Shown: positions 52,479 through 64,000, numbered from the stretch's first letter. The stretch: 64,000 nt of DNA from Dietzia aurantiaca (GCF_021033825.1 NZ_JAIFXZ010000009.1:62001-126000), one strand, 5' to 3'. Notes: generated from the sequence alone by a model not told the origin. A program made the numbers and translations.

Positions 52479-54239
52479 ATGACCGCAGTGGCCCCCAAGC
52501 CGGTCCACGATCTCGACCATCCACCGGGTGAACCCACGGGCGACGCCCGGCCGGGTTCGTTCGTGTGGAAGATGATGACGACGACCGATCACAAGCTGCT
52601 CGGTATGATGTACATCACCCTGTGTTTCGTCTTCTTCTTCATCGGTGGGCTCATGGCCCTGCTGATCCGTGCCGAGCTGTTCTTCCCGGGCATGCAGTTC
52701 CTGTCGAACGAGCAGTTCAACCAGATGTTCACGATGCACGGCACGATCATGCTGCTGTTCTTCGGCACACCGATCGTCGTGGGTTTCGCGAACTACATCA
52801 TGCCGCTGCAGATCGGCGCCCCCGACGTCGCGTTCCCCCGCCTCAACGCGTTCGGTTTCTGGCTGTTTGCGGCTGGTGGCGTCATCGTCCTCACCGGATT
52901 CCTCACCCCTGGCGGTGCGGCGTCCTTCGGCTGGACCATGTACATGCCGCTGGCGGACAAGATCCACTCTCCGAATGTCGGCGCAGACCTGTGGATCCTC
53001 GGTGTAGCCATCGCCGGCATCGGCACCATCCTCGGTGGCGTCAACTTCGTCACGACCATCGTCTGTCTGCGTGCGCCGGGTATGACGATGTTCCGGATGC
53101 CGATCTTCACGTGGAACGTCCTGGTCACCTCGATCCTGATCCTGCTGATCTTCCCGCTGCTCACCGCCGCGGCGATGGGCGTGTTCTACGACCGCACCTT
53201 CGGTGGCCGTATCTACGACCCGGGCAACGGTGGCGCCATCCTGTGGCAGCACCTGTTCTGGTTCTTCGGTCACCCCGAGGTGTACGTCCTCGCGCTGCCG
53301 TTCTTCGGCATCGTCTCCGAGGTCTTCCCGGTCTTCTCGCGTAAGCCGCTGTTCGGTTACGCCGGCCTGGTCTTCGCGACCCTGGCCATCGCGGCCCTGT
53401 CGATGGCCGTGTGGGCGCACCACATGTTCGTCACCGGTGCGGTCCTGCTGCCGTTCTTCTCCTTCATGACGTTCCTCATCGCGGTTCCGACCGGCGTGAA
53501 GTTCTTCAACTGGATCGGCACCATGTGGAAGGGCAAGATGACCTTCGAGACGCCGATGGTCTTCTCCCTCGGCTTCATCGTCACCTTCCTGTTCGGTGGT
53601 CTGACCGGCATCATGATGGCCGCGGCGCCGATCGACTTCCACATCTCGGACACGTACTTCATCGTGGCGCACTTCCACTACACGCTGTTCGGCACGATCG
53701 TGTTCGCCACCTTCGCCGGCGTGTACTTCTGGTTCCCCAAGATGACGGGCCGGATGCTCGACGAGAAGCTCGGCATGTGGCACTTCTGGCTGATGTTCAT
53801 CGGCTTCCACACCACGTTCCTGGTCCAGCACTGGCTGGGTAACCAGGGCATGGCCCGCCGCTACGCCGACTACCTGGCCACGGACAACTTCACCGTCCTC
53901 AACCAGATCTCGACCGTCGGTTCGTTCATCCTGGGCATCGCGATGCTGCCGTTCATCTGGAACGTCATCAAGAGCTGGCGCTACGGCGAGATCGTCACCG
54001 TCGACGACCCGTGGGGCGCGGGCAACTCGCTCGAGTGGGCCACGTCCTGCCCGCCGCCGCGCCACAACTTCGTGACGCTGCCCCGTATCCGCTCCGAGCG
54101 TCCCGCGTTCGAGCTGCACTACCCGCACATGAGCGAGCGCATGCGCGCCGAGGCTCACGTCGGCGGACGCGCCAAGTCCCACGACCCGCACTCGTCCAAG
54201 GACGTCGCCGAGCGCGGACCCTCGCCGCAGAAGGGCTGA
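52479..54239 (+). CDS. ctaD: Cytochrome c oxidase subunit I (aa3 type)
   Basis: 586 residues, 12 helices. Haem and copper ligands: [13 protein letters not shown] (low-spin haem His), [16 protein letters not shown] (CuB His and the cross-linked Tyr), WAHHMFVTG (CuB His pair) and [11 protein letters not shown] (haem ligands). It is the catalytic subunit that reduces O2 and pumps protons. CAGGAGGACCCTT gives a strong ribosome-binding site before ATG 52479; longer upstream frames are not coding. The C-terminal ~60 residues after the last helix are a polar, Ser/Pro/His-rich extension. Confidence 0.97.
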   Translation: MTAVAPKPVHDLDHPPGEPTGDARPGSFVWKMMTTTDHKLLGMMYITLCFVFFFIGGLMALLIRAELFFPGMQFLSNEQFNQMFTMHGTIMLLFFGTPIVVGFANYIMPLQIGAPDVAFPRLNAFGFWLFAAGGVIVLTGFLTPGGAASFGWTMYMPLADKIHSPNVGADLWILGVAIAGIGTILGGVNFVTTIVCLRAPGMTMFRMPIFTWNVLVTSILILLIFPLLTAAAMGVFYDRTFGGRIYDPGNGGAILWQHLFWFFGHPEVYVLALPFFGIVSEVFPVFSRKPLFGYAGLVFATLAIAALSMAVWAHHMFVTGAVLLPFFSFMTFLIAVPTGVKFFNWIGTMWKGKMTFETPMVFSLGFIVTFLFGGLTGIMMAAAPIDFHISDTYFIVAHFHYTLFGTIVFATFAGVYFWFPKMTGRMLDEKLGMWHFWLMFIGFHTTFLVQHWLGNQGMARRYADYLATDNFTVLNQISTVGSFILGIAMLPFIWNVIKSWRYGEIVTVDDPWGAGNSLEWATSCPPPRHNFVTLPRIRSERPAFELHYPHMSERMRAEAHVGGRAKSHDPHSSKDVAERGPSPQKG

Positions 54240-56452
<2,213 letters not shown>

Positions 56453-57348
56453 TCGGCCGCGGTCCACGTCGGCAGGCGCCTCCTCAGGCCGCCGGAGGCA
56501 GGCCAGGGGATCGATTCTGAGGTCGTCGATCGGCGTGCCGCATTCCCGGCTGAGTGCACGGAGGAGCCCGGCTCGGTTCGCGAAACCTGCGCTCCGGGCC
56601 GCACTCTCACCGCTCGAGCCCCCGCGCAGGGCCCGGATCGCTACGTTGAGTCGAGTCCGTGTGCGCCACTGCTGGAACGTGAGCCCGGTTTCACCCAGGA
56701 ACAGGCGCTGTATCTGACGCGGGCTGATCGAGAACCAGCCGCAGAGCTCGGCCAGGGTGGCGGAGGAGTCGGTCGCGACCTCGGCGATCTGGCGTGCCGT
56801 GGGGTGGGCGGGCGTGGGAACGGCGAATGCTTCATTGAGAAGTGCCGAGACGATGTCGTCGAGACTGTCGGTGAACAGTGTCACCTGCTCGTGCGTGTAG
56901 GGCTGGGCCGCGAGCCTGGCCAGCATCAGGTCGGTGAGGGCGGGGACGACCCCCAGTCTCCGGACTCGTTCGACCGGAGTGTTGCGCGGGGACAGGAACG
57001 GCCCCAGGGCGATCGAATGCTCGTCCAGGTCGAGCGCGTGGGGGACCCCCGGGGCGAGTAGTACCGATGCCCGCGGTTCGAGAGTGACCACCGAGCCGTC
57101 CACGGTCAGGCGCCCGCGGCCCATGACCATATGCACGATGTGCGGAACCTCGTGACTGTGCTCGGAATGACCGAAGAATCGCACCCGACTCTCGGGAACC
57201 GCCATCGCCAGTGCTCGTGTGAATCCCACAGATGACCTCGTTCTCTTCTTGTCCGTGACAAGTGTCACGTTGTCGCCTTCGGACCGTGACTGTGTCGCAT
57301 CAGGCCTTCCGGGAGCACCCGCGACGATCTACCCTTCACCGGGGGCTA

Positions 57349-57367
57349 TTTGGTAAGCCTCACCTAA
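57349..57367 (+). promoter_or_regulatory. IdeR/DtxR iron box
   Basis: TTTGGTAAGCCTCACCTAA matches 16 of 19 positions of the consensus TTAGGTTAGCCTAACCTAA. It lies 18 bases before the start of the siderophore-binding protein gene, where Fe(II)-loaded IdeR/DtxR would block the operon. Confidence 0.88.
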
Positions 57368-57385
57368 TTTTGCACCGGAGGACTG

Positions 57386-58399
57386 ATGTCACACAACACC
57401 CGTGCGCTGATGCGCCCGATCATGGCCGCGGCGATGACACTCATGCTGGCCGCCACCGCGGCGTGTTCGACCGGAGAGGGGGACCCGTCCGCCGGCGCAG
57501 CGAGCGAGCCGGGCGGAACGCGCACGGTCAGCACGCCGAAGGGGGACGTGGAGGTGCCGTCGGACCCGGAGCGCGTGGTCGTGCTCAACTACGCACTCGC
57601 CGGGTACCTGTACGAACTCGACATCCCGGTGGCCGCCACGATCCCGGAGGACGCGAGCCAGGCCAACGGAGAGTTCTCCGAACTCTGGGGAAACGCTCCG
57701 GAAGAGGACGGCACCGAGTTCCTCCCGTGGTCCGCTGACGGATTCGACCTCGAAGCCATTCTCGCCACCGATCCCGACCTCATCGTGGCCGGCGGATGGG
57801 GGTTCCCCAACTTCCAGGCCGACGCGGCCTACGAGGACCTGTCGGCGATCGCCCCGACGGTCATGGTGGACAAGTCCTTCGTCGACTGGCGTGAACAGGC
57901 CGAGTTCCTGGCCACGGACGTGTTCGACCGGCAGGACGAATTCGACGACATGGTCGCGACCTACGACGAGCGGGTCACCGAGGTGGCCGACGAGATCCGG
58001 GTTCCCCCGCAGCCGACGTCGTTCATCAGCGTGACCGCGGACGGGACCCCGTACCTGTTGTTCGAGGACACCGGTCTTTCCGTGATGTTCGCCGAGCTCG
58101 GATTCCGGACCGACGACCTCGTCGCCCGGCACAACCTCGAGCCCTATCAGCCGGGTGGCGACATGGCGGAGCTGTCCACCGAGCAACTCGGACAGATCGT
58201 CGACAGCGAGACGGTGTTCGTCATGGGGTTCAACGGGGAGACGACGTCGGTGGCCGAACTGGCCGACAACCCTGCCTGGCGCAACCTCCCCGCGTTCGTC
58301 GGGGACAACGCGTACGACCTCCCGTACTGGGCGGTGCGCCACGACTACAACGAGGCGCTCGCGATCCTCGACATCGTGCAGGCGGAGTTCCCTCGATGA
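57386..58399 (+). CDS. Iron-siderophore ABC transporter substrate-binding lipoprotein
   Basis: 337 residues. A lipoprotein signal peptide ends LAATAACS, so the Cys is the lipid-modified residue. The binding domain has the usual FepB/FecB pieces: SDPERVVVLNYALAGYLYEL, LEAILATDPDLIVAGGW, and DNPAWRNLPAFVGDNAYDLP. It captures a ferric siderophore outside the membrane for the downstream permease pair. GGAGGAC gives a good ribosome-binding site before ATG. Expression should rise under iron limitation, given the iron box 18 bases upstream. It overlaps the next gene by four bases. Confidence 0.92.
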   Translation: MSHNTRALMRPIMAAAMTLMLAATAACSTGEGDPSAGAASEPGGTRTVSTPKGDVEVPSDPERVVVLNYALAGYLYELDIPVAATIPEDASQANGEFSELWGNAPEEDGTEFLPWSADGFDLEAILATDPDLIVAGGWGFPNFQADAAYEDLSAIAPTVMVDKSFVDWREQAEFLATDVFDRQDEFDDMVATYDERVTEVADEIRVPPQPTSFISVTADGTPYLLFEDTGLSVMFAELGFRTDDLVARHNLEPYQPGGDMAELSTEQLGQIVDSETVFVMGFNGETTSVAELADNPAWRNLPAFVGDNAYDLPYWAVRHDYNEALAILDIVQAEFPR

Positions 58400-60093
58400 G
58401 TCTGACCGATCTCGTCATCCATCCCCTGGTGGTGCGGACTGCGCACGTGGTCTCGACGGAAGACGTTGACGGTCGCACTCGTCGTGTCCGCCTGGAAGGC
58501 GACGAACTCGGTGCGTTCGAGAGGGCGGGAATCAGCCACCCGGCCTTCGCCGCCCCCGGCTTCGACGATCACATCAAGCTGATCTTCGCCGCCGACGGAG
58601 ACGTCGAGGCGGCGTTGCCCCGCCAACACGTCGACGGGATCGAGTGGACGCCCTCGGAGCACCGGTTGACCCGGGACTACACACCACACAGCGTCGATGG
58701 CCGGTCCGGGGGCTTCACCGTGGATTTCGTCCTGCACGGGGACGGCCCGGCTGTGAGCTGGGCGCGGCAGGCGACGCCGGGGTCGACGGTGAGTTTCGTC
58801 GGACCGAAATCGTCCCAGATGCTACCGGACGACGCCACGTCCATCGTCCTGATCGGCGACGAGACCGCGCTTCCCGCCGTCCGGCGGTTCCTGGACGAGC
58901 GGCCGCTGATGGTTCCGGCGCATGTGGTGGTGACCATCGGAGGCGAGGGTGCATCGACGGATCTCACGATCCGGGAGACGGATTCGATCCGGGTCGAGCT
59001 GATGCCGGAGCCGGACGGCGAGGCGATCGCCGCGTTGTTCGACACGGTGGACGAGGCGGAGACGCTCGGGGACCGTCCGTTCGTCTGGGCCGCAGGTGAG
59101 GCTCGGTCGCTGCTCCCACTCCGGCGTCGTCTGGCGGGCCGCGTCGAGAAATCTCACCGCAGTATCACCGGCTACTGGCACATCGAACACGCCGAGAAGG
59201 CGGGGGAGAGCGTTCCCGAACTGCCCGGGCCGCCGGTGGCCTGGTTCGCGGTCCGCGCCGCCCTCCGGACGGGCCTACTCGATGTACTGCGGGACCGTCC
59301 GATGTCGGTCTCGGAGGCATCCTCGGCGCTCGGCGTCCGACACGGACTCGACTCGCTCGTGGGCACGCTCGCCGCCGCCGGTCTCCTGGACGGTCAGCCC
59401 GACGGGCGCTGGGCCCTGACCGATCTGGCCGTATCCCTCGTCGACGACGCGCACTCACGGGACGAGTTCACGGGGACCGAGGCCGACCAGGTCCTCGCAC
59501 TGCGTCATCTGGCGGATTCGCTCCGCAGTGGGACCCCCGGCTGGCAGTTGGACACCGGGCTGCCGTTCGCGGAGTCCGCGCTCACCGACCCCGAGGTGGC
59601 GCATCACCTCGAGCACGAATCCGAGTCGCTGGTCTTCCTCCAGCACGGCCTCCGGCGCGTTCTGACCGGACTCGCGAGCCCGGGGATCGTCGCGGTGGGC
59701 CCGGGGGCGGGCCTGGTGGCCCGGCTCGCGCACGGCGCCGGAGACGGCAGCGTCCACGTGGAGGTCGATCGAGAGCGCGGCGATGTGGTGGTCTCGGCAA
59801 TGCTCCTGAGTCACCTCGATGACCAGTCGGCCCTGCAGCATCTGCGGGACCTGTCCGACATGGCCGGCCGCGCGCTGGTCATCGACTCGAGTACCCCCGA
59901 CGGGCTGTCGCAGACCGCCGCTGACCAGGCGCTGCTCCGCTTCGTCACCACAGGGCGCGACCCTCGGACGCAGGACCGGGTCGGAGAGCTGGCCCGGGCG
60001 GCCGGATGGACCGCGCGGCAACGGCACACCCTCGGGTGGGGAGTCGTCGCGGACGAGTTCATCCGAGACGACGACGGTGCGTCCCGGCAGTGA
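58396..60093 (+). CDS. Siderophore-interacting flavoprotein fused to an O-methyltransferase-like domain
   Basis: 565 residues in two parts. Residues 1-~268 are a siderophore-interacting protein (ViuB/SIP family): TRDYTPHSVDG in the FAD site, FVLHGDGPAVSWA, LIGDETALPAVRR, FVWAAGEARSL and GYWHIEHAEK; these reduce ferric siderophores to release iron. From ~275 the chain continues as an O-methyltransferase-like unit: a winged helix (FAVRAALRTGLLDVL, MSVSEASSALGV), then VGPGAGLVARLA (~432) as a motif-I-like loop and SAMLLSHLDDQSALQHL. The section between these two is far shorter than in true O-methyltransferases, so methyl transfer is doubtful. It lies between binding protein and permeases, overlapping both by four bases. 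Confidence 0.87.
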   Translation: MSLTDLVIHPLVVRTAHVVSTEDVDGRTRRVRLEGDELGAFERAGISHPAFAAPGFDDHIKLIFAADGDVEAALPRQHVDGIEWTPSEHRLTRDYTPHSVDGRSGGFTVDFVLHGDGPAVSWARQATPGSTVSFVGPKSSQMLPDDATSIVLIGDETALPAVRRFLDERPLMVPAHVVVTIGGEGASTDLTIRETDSIRVELMPEPDGEAIAALFDTVDEAETLGDRPFVWAAGEARSLLPLRRRLAGRVEKSHRSITGYWHIEHAEKAGESVPELPGPPVAWFAVRAALRTGLLDVLRDRPMSVSEASSALGVRHGLDSLVGTLAAAGLLDGQPDGRWALTDLAVSLVDDAHSRDEFTGTEADQVLALRHLADSLRSGTPGWQLDTGLPFAESALTDPEVAHHLEHESESLVFLQHGLRRVLTGLASPGIVAVGPGAGLVARLAHGAGDGSVHVEVDRERGDVVVSAMLLSHLDDQSALQHLRDLSDMAGRALVIDSSTPDGLSQTAADQALLRFVTTGRDPRTQDRVGELARAAGWTARQRHTLGWGVVADEFIRDDDGASRQ

Positions 60094-61229
60094 CCCCGAC
60101 TCAGCCGACGACCTCCGAGCGTCCGGCGAACCGGTCCGCTCGGTCGGACGGGCGCACCGGCCGGCGGGCCGAGCGGGCCACCCGGTCGATCTCTCCGCAG
60201 GCCATCCACACAGATCCGCCACGGAGCGGGCACCGGACCGGACGGCGGATCATCGGCCTCGCGATCGGCGTCGTCCTCCTGGGGGCCGTCTGCGCCCTGA
60301 GCCTGTTCGTCGGGTCGGCGTCACTCGGACCCGGCGAGGTCATGTCGGCGTTGACGGGCACGGCCGACCCGATCATCCACTCGACCGTTGTGGAGATGCG
60401 ACTGCCCAGGACTCTCCTCGGGGTCCTGGTGGGCGCGGCGCTCGGTGTGTCGGGCGCACTCGCCCAGGCTCTGACCCGGAACCCCCTCGCGGACCCGGGG
60501 ATTCTCGGCGTCAACGCCGGTGCGGGGCTCGCGGTGGCGGTGGCCGTGGCGTTCTTCGGGATCACCTCGATCAGTGGCTACGTGTGGTTCGCGTTCGCCG
60601 GTGCGCTGCTGTCGTTCGTGCTCGTCTATACGATCGCCCTGCGCGGGCCACACGGAGCGACGCCGGTGCGACTCACCCTGATCGGGGTGGCCCTGACAGC
60701 CGTGTGCACCGGCATCACCCAGTCACTCGAACTGGTGCTTCCCCGTGTCTTCGACCAGATGCGGTTCTGGGGTGTCGGGAGCATCGCCGACCGACCCGAG
60801 GGGACCGTCGCGTTCGTCGCCCCGTTCATCGTGGTTGGGCTCGTGGTGGCCATGCTGACCGGGCGAGCGGTCAACGCCATCGCGCTCGGTGACGACCGGG
60901 CCCGTGCACTGGGGGTGCCGATCGGCCTCGTACGGGGCACCTCGGCCCTGGCGATCACGGTGCTGTGTGGCGCCGCCACAGCGGCCGCCGGGCCGATCGC
61001 GTTCGTGGGACTGATGATCCCGCACGCGGTTCGGCTGGTCACGGGCCCGGACCATCGGTGGATCATGGCTTACTCGGTGGTGGCCGCCCCGATACTGCTC
61101 GTTGTCGCGGACATCATCGGACGCCTCGTGGCCTGGCCGGCGGAGTTGCGCGTGGGAATCGTCACCGCATTCCTCGGGGCCCCGGTGCTAATCCTGCTCG
61201 TCCGCCGGGCGGAACGGGGAGGAATGTGA
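60090..61229 (+). CDS. FecCD-family iron-siderophore permease (first)
   Basis: 379 residues. After a ~75-residue polar, Arg-rich N-terminal extension, about ten helices follow in the FecCD pattern: RLPRTLLGVLVGAALGVSG, ALTRNPLADPGILGVNAGAG, GPIAFVGLMIPHAVRLVTGPDHR. The last stretch contains the loop that contacts the ATPase. It forms one half of the channel with the next gene product. The GTG start overlaps the previous stop (GTGA), which favours it although the extension is unusually long. Confidence 0.92.
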   Translation: MTPTQPTTSERPANRSARSDGRTGRRAERATRSISPQAIHTDPPRSGHRTGRRIIGLAIGVVLLGAVCALSLFVGSASLGPGEVMSALTGTADPIIHSTVVEMRLPRTLLGVLVGAALGVSGALAQALTRNPLADPGILGVNAGAGLAVAVAVAFFGITSISGYVWFAFAGALLSFVLVYTIALRGPHGATPVRLTLIGVALTAVCTGITQSLELVLPRVFDQMRFWGVGSIADRPEGTVAFVAPFIVVGLVVAMLTGRAVNAIALGDDRARALGVPIGLVRGTSALAITVLCGAATAAAGPIAFVGLMIPHAVRLVTGPDHRWIMAYSVVAAPILLVVADIIGRLVAWPAELRVGIVTAFLGAPVLILLVRRAERGGM

Positions 61230-62257
61230 CCGGCGAGCGGGCCGTCCGGCTGGGCCGATTCAGCCGTATCGTGACGCCCGGTGACATCCGGGTCGCGGGT
61301 CTTGTCGTCGTCGTCCTCGTCGCGCTGGTCCTGGCCTCGCTCATGGTCGGGGACCAGCTGATCCCCCTCGATCGTGTCGTGCGGGCATTCGGCCCCGAGG
61401 CCACGAGACTGGACTCGATGGTCGTGGTGCAGTGGCGGGCGCCCCGCGCCTTCGCCGCCGCGGTGTTCGGCGCCTGCCTCGGGATCAGCGGCGCCGTCTT
61501 CCAGTCGCTGACGCGCAATCCGTTGGGGAGCCCCGACATCATCGGCCTCAACACCGGCGCATTCACCGGGGTCCTGGTGGTCATCAGTCTGGGCGGGATG
61601 GGCTACGCCGCGGTCTCCGCGGGCGCCGTGGTCGGGGGAGTGGCCGCGGCCGGATTGGTGTACCTGTTCGCCTACTCCTCCGGGCTCCAGGGATTCCGCC
61701 TGATCATCGTGGGGATCGCCTTCAGCGCGTTCCTCGGGTCGATCAACTCATGGCTGGTCGTCTCATCCGAACTCGACGTGGCGCTGCGGGCCGCGGTCTG
61801 GGGCGCGGGATCCCTGAACGGCGTCCGCTGGCCACAGCTGCTCGGAGCAGGCGCGCTGGCCCTGGCCCTCGTGGCGCTGGTCCCGTGGCTGGCCCGACGA
61901 ATCACCCAGCTCGAGTTGGGCGATGACGCCGCGAAGACGCGCGGGGTCCGGACAGAGCCGGTGAAGGCCGTCGCCGTCGTGGTGGGAGTGGCGCTGACCG
62001 CGCTGGTGACCGCGGTGACCGGGCCGATCGCGTTCATCTCTCTGGCCGCGCCGCAGATCGCGCGGCGGATCCGGCGGCGGTCGGGTGGCTTCGACCCGGT
62101 CGGCGCAGCCCTCGTCGGAGCGGTCCTGCTCGCCGGGTCCGATCTGATAGCCCAGCACGCGATCCCCGCCGCCAGTGTGCCGGTCGGCGCGGTGACGGTC
62201 TGTCTGGGCGGGATCTATCTGGTGTACCTGCTGGTGCGGGAGAGTGACAGGAGTTGA
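61226..62257 (+). CDS. FecCD-family iron-siderophore permease (second)
   Basis: 343 residues. Same family pattern: WRAPRAFAAAVFGACLGISGAVFQ, LTRNPLGSPDIIGLNTGAF, GPIAFISLAAPQIARRIRRRSG and a final VTVCLGGIYLVYLLVRE. Together with the first permease it makes the heterodimeric pore. The start GTG lies in the stop of the first permease, and an AGGGGAGGAA purine run precedes it. It overlaps the region of the ATPase start by four bases if the TTG is used. Confidence 0.92.
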   Translation: MTGERAVRLGRFSRIVTPGDIRVAGLVVVVLVALVLASLMVGDQLIPLDRVVRAFGPEATRLDSMVVVQWRAPRAFAAAVFGACLGISGAVFQSLTRNPLGSPDIIGLNTGAFTGVLVVISLGGMGYAAVSAGAVVGGVAAAGLVYLFAYSSGLQGFRLIIVGIAFSAFLGSINSWLVVSSELDVALRAAVWGAGSLNGVRWPQLLGAGALALALVALVPWLARRITQLELGDDAAKTRGVRTEPVKAVAVVVGVALTALVTAVTGPIAFISLAAPQIARRIRRRSGGFDPVGAALVGAVLLAGSDLIAQHAIPAASVPVGAVTVCLGGIYLVYLLVRESDRS

Positions 62258-62259
62258 GT

Positions 62260-63036
62260 GTGGAATCGGCACTGGAGGCGCGCGGGGTGTCCGTGGCGTA
62301 CCGGCGGGGCGAGAACGTGCTGTCCGATGTCTCGGCGAGCGTGCCGGCCGGCGAGTTCACCGCGATCATCGGACCCAACGGATGCGGAAAGTCCACCCTG
62401 CTCAGGGTGTTCACGAGACTTCTCACCCCATCGTCGGGTCAGGTCCTCCTCGGCGGCGAGGACCTCGCCCGCGTGCGTACGGCCGACGTCGCCCGCCGTC
62501 TGAGCCTGCTCCCCCAGGACTCGCCGATCCCGGACGGGATCCGGGTGGCCGAGCTGGTGCGGCGCGGTCGCTATCCGCACCAGACCCTGTTCGCCCAGTG
62601 GAGCGCCCGCGACGAGGAAGCAGTGACCACCGCCATGGAGTTGACCCACGTCGACGAGTTGGCGGACCGACTCGTCGACACCCTGTCGGGCGGGCAGCGC
62701 CAGCGCGTGTGGATCGCGCTGGCACTGGCGCAGGACGCGCCCTGCCTGTTGTTGGACGAGCCGACGACCTTCCTGGACATCGCGCATCAGGTGGAGACGC
62801 TGCGCCTGCTCGACGATCTTCGTGCGCGGGGCCGGACGATCGTGGCGGTGTTGCACGAGTTGGGGAACGCCGCCAGGTTCGCGACGCATCTGATCGTGAT
62901 GAAGGACGGGCGGGTGGTGGCGTCCGGGCCTCCGGCCGAGCTCCTGACCGAGGAACTGGTGGGAGAGGTGTTCGGTCTGCGGTGCCGGGTGATTCCCGAT
63001 CCGGACACCCGGGTGCCGGTCATCCTGCCGCGATGA
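62260..63036 (+). CDS. Iron-siderophore ABC transporter ATPase
   Basis: 258 residues. Walker A GPNGCGKST, Q-loop LLPQDSPIPDGIRVAELV, signature LSGGQRQRVWIALALAQ, Walker B LLLDEPTTFLDIAHQ and H-loop VLHELGNAARF; the TTFLDIAHQ ending is characteristic of FepC-type siderophore ATPases. GTG 62260 is chosen because AGGAG lies six bases ahead of it; a TTG at 62254 overlapping the previous stop is the alternative. Last gene of the iron operon. Confidence 0.93.
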   Translation: MESALEARGVSVAYRRGENVLSDVSASVPAGEFTAIIGPNGCGKSTLLRVFTRLLTPSSGQVLLGGEDLARVRTADVARRLSLLPQDSPIPDGIRVAELVRRGRYPHQTLFAQWSARDEEAVTTAMELTHVDELADRLVDTLSGGQRQRVWIALALAQDAPCLLLDEPTTFLDIAHQVETLRLLDDLRARGRTIVAVLHELGNAARFATHLIVMKDGRVVASGPPAELLTEELVGEVFGLRCRVIPDPDTRVPVILPR

Positions 63037-63086
63037 GACCGGGCCATGCGCGGCGCTGACGCCCCGCCGGCGCCGCCTCCGACGGA

Positions 63087-64000
63087 TCAGGAGTCGCGAA
63101 GCCGCTCCAGGGCGCCGAGCACCACGTCGCGGTTGGTGGTCTGCCAGAACGGGGGCAGTGAGGCGCGGAGGTAGCCGCCATAGCGGGCGGTGACCAGCCT
63201 GGAGTCGAGTATGGCCACGACGCCCCGGTCCTCGGTACGACGGAGGAGGCGCCCGACGCCCTGCGCGAGCAGGAGGGCGGCGTGGTTACCGGCGACGGCG
63301 AGGAAGCCGTTACCGCCGCGGGCAGCCACCGAGCGCTGCCGCGCCGACAGTAGCGGGTCGTCCGGGCGGGGGAACGGGATCCGGTCGATGACGACGAGGG
63401 ACAGCGTCTTGCCGGGGACGTCGACCCCCTGCCAGAGAGAGAGCGTCCCGACCAGCGTGGTCTCCTCGTCCTCCGCGAACTGCGCGACGAGATTGGCCGT
63501 CGAGTCCTCGCCCTGGCACAGGACCGGGGTGTCCAACCGTTCGCGCAGGAGCTCGGCGGCGGCCTTGGCCGCCCGCATCGACGAGAACAGTCCCAGCGTG
63601 CGCCCACCGGCGGCGGCGACGAGATCCACGAGCTCGTCCTCCGCGTCGGACGAGGTCCCGTCGCGGCCGGGGGCGGGCAGGTGCGCGGCCACGTAGAGGA
63701 TGCCGTTGCGGCGGTAGTCGAACGGCGATCCGGCGTCCATGCCCGACCAGCGCAGTGCGGTGGCGTCCTCGTCGGACGGCGGCTCGAGGGAGACGGCCGT
63801 CGCCGGGTCCGGGCGCGCGGCGGAGGCGGGCGGCAGACCCCAGCTGGCGGCCAGCCCGTCGAACTTCCCACCCGTCGTGAGGGTGGCGGAGGTGAGGATC
63901 ACCGTGGACTCGGCGAACAGGCGGGTACGCAGGAGTCCCGCCACGGTCAGCGGCGCGACCCGCAGGATGCGCCCGCGTCGGTCCTCCTGGCTCATCCAGA
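63087..64000 (-). CDS. DinG/XPD-like ATP-dependent helicase, C-terminal part
   Basis: The visible ~300 residues are the second motor domain of a DinG-type superfamily 2 helicase: VILTSATLTTGGKFDGLAASWGL (motif III region), RTLGLFSSMRAAKAAAELL, GTLSLWQGVDVPGKTLSLVVIDRIPFPRPDDPLL (motif V) and LLLAQGVGRLLRRTEDRGVVAILDSR (motif VI). The start and the Walker A/Fe-S region lie beyond the right edge of the window. DinG proteins unwind DNA with 5' tails, R-loops and similar structures. It ends tail-to-tail with the iron operon 50 bases away. Confidence 0.9.
   Translation of the reverse strand, partial: WMSQEDRRGRILRVAPLTVAGLLRTRLFAESTVILTSATLTTGGKFDGLAASWGLPPASAARPDPATAVSLEPPSDEDATALRWSGMDAGSPFDYRRNGILYVAAHLPAPGRDGTSSDAEDELVDLVAAAGGRTLGLFSSMRAAKAAAELLRERLDTPVLCQGEDSTANLVAQFAEDEETTLVGTLSLWQGVDVPGKTLSLVVIDRIPFPRPDDPLLSARQRSVAARGGNGFLAVAGNHAALLLAQGVGRLLRRTEDRGVVAILDSRLVTARYGGYLRASLPPFWQTTNRDVVLGALERLRDS

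Overview
The window is 64 kb of very GC-rich DNA. Genes are dense, GTG starts are common and many neighbours overlap by 1-4 bases, as in actinobacteria. Gene content and order place it in the Mycobacteriales (Corynebacteriales): a MoeZ-AdnA-AdnB-NudC-mycoredoxin-UvrD2 block, a tmRNA tag ending DYALAA, class Ib ribonucleotide reductase (nrdHIEF), and fecB-ctaD-serB. The genus is probably Dietzia or a close relative (inference from overall protein character; there is no 16S gene here). I see no insertion sequence, phage, CRISPR array or rRNA. The strand is a core chromosome segment with one accessory-looking catabolic stretch.

Layout. 1-14.4 kb: end of moeZ, an unknown kinase-like protein, an MFS exporter, the AdnAB double-strand-break helicase-nuclease, a K+ channel/TrkA-N protein, NudC, mycoredoxin and UvrD2 helicase. 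14.4-23.3 kb: an ABC1/UbiB kinase with a cyclodehydratase-like partner, three peptidases (YgjP-type, DUF2342-type, PDZ-Lon type) and a large UPF0182 membrane protein. 23.5-24.0 kb: two identical initiator tRNA genes. 24.2-34.7 kb: alcohol dehydrogenase, aldehyde dehydrogenase, enoyl-CoA hydratase, flavin monooxygenase, three acyl-CoA dehydrogenases (two resembling FadE23/FadE24), a TetR regulator and a secreted trypsin-like protease. 34.8-42.1 kb: hisN, prfB, an MscS channel, a Pro/Gln-rich membrane protein, ftsE-ftsX, smpB, a DMT transporter and ssrA (tmRNA). 42.3-45.7 kb: DsbA-like protein, tRNA-Ala, a class-C serine hydrolase, nadE and zinc-free rpmJ. 46.1-50.4 kb: nrdHIEF behind a promoter flanked by two NrdR-like boxes. 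50.5-56.5 kb: membrane protein, FecB-like lipoprotein, ctaD, serB and a PTH2-type peptidyl-tRNA hydrolase. 56.4-63.0 kb: an AraC regulator and an iron-siderophore uptake operon behind a strong IdeR/DtxR box. 63.1 kb to the end: C-terminal part of a DinG-like helicase.

How the parts work together. AdnAB, UvrD2 and DinG serve DNA repair. The catabolic genes form an alcohol -> aldehyde -> acid, then acyl-CoA beta-oxidation set, controlled by at least three different candidate operators visible in the DNA. smpB and ssrA supply trans-translation next to release factor 2. The siderophore operon has binding protein, reductase-like protein, two permeases and ATPase joined by 4-base overlaps, so one iron-responsive transcript probably makes the whole importer.

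The least conventional items are: the siderophore-interacting protein fused to a shortened O-methyltransferase-like domain; the repeated -10/operator module ahead of the alcohol and aldehyde dehydrogenase genes; the duplicated initiator tRNA; the NudC-like protein lacking its zinc ribbon; and the tandem NrdR-like boxes. I found no clear new defence or mobile system.
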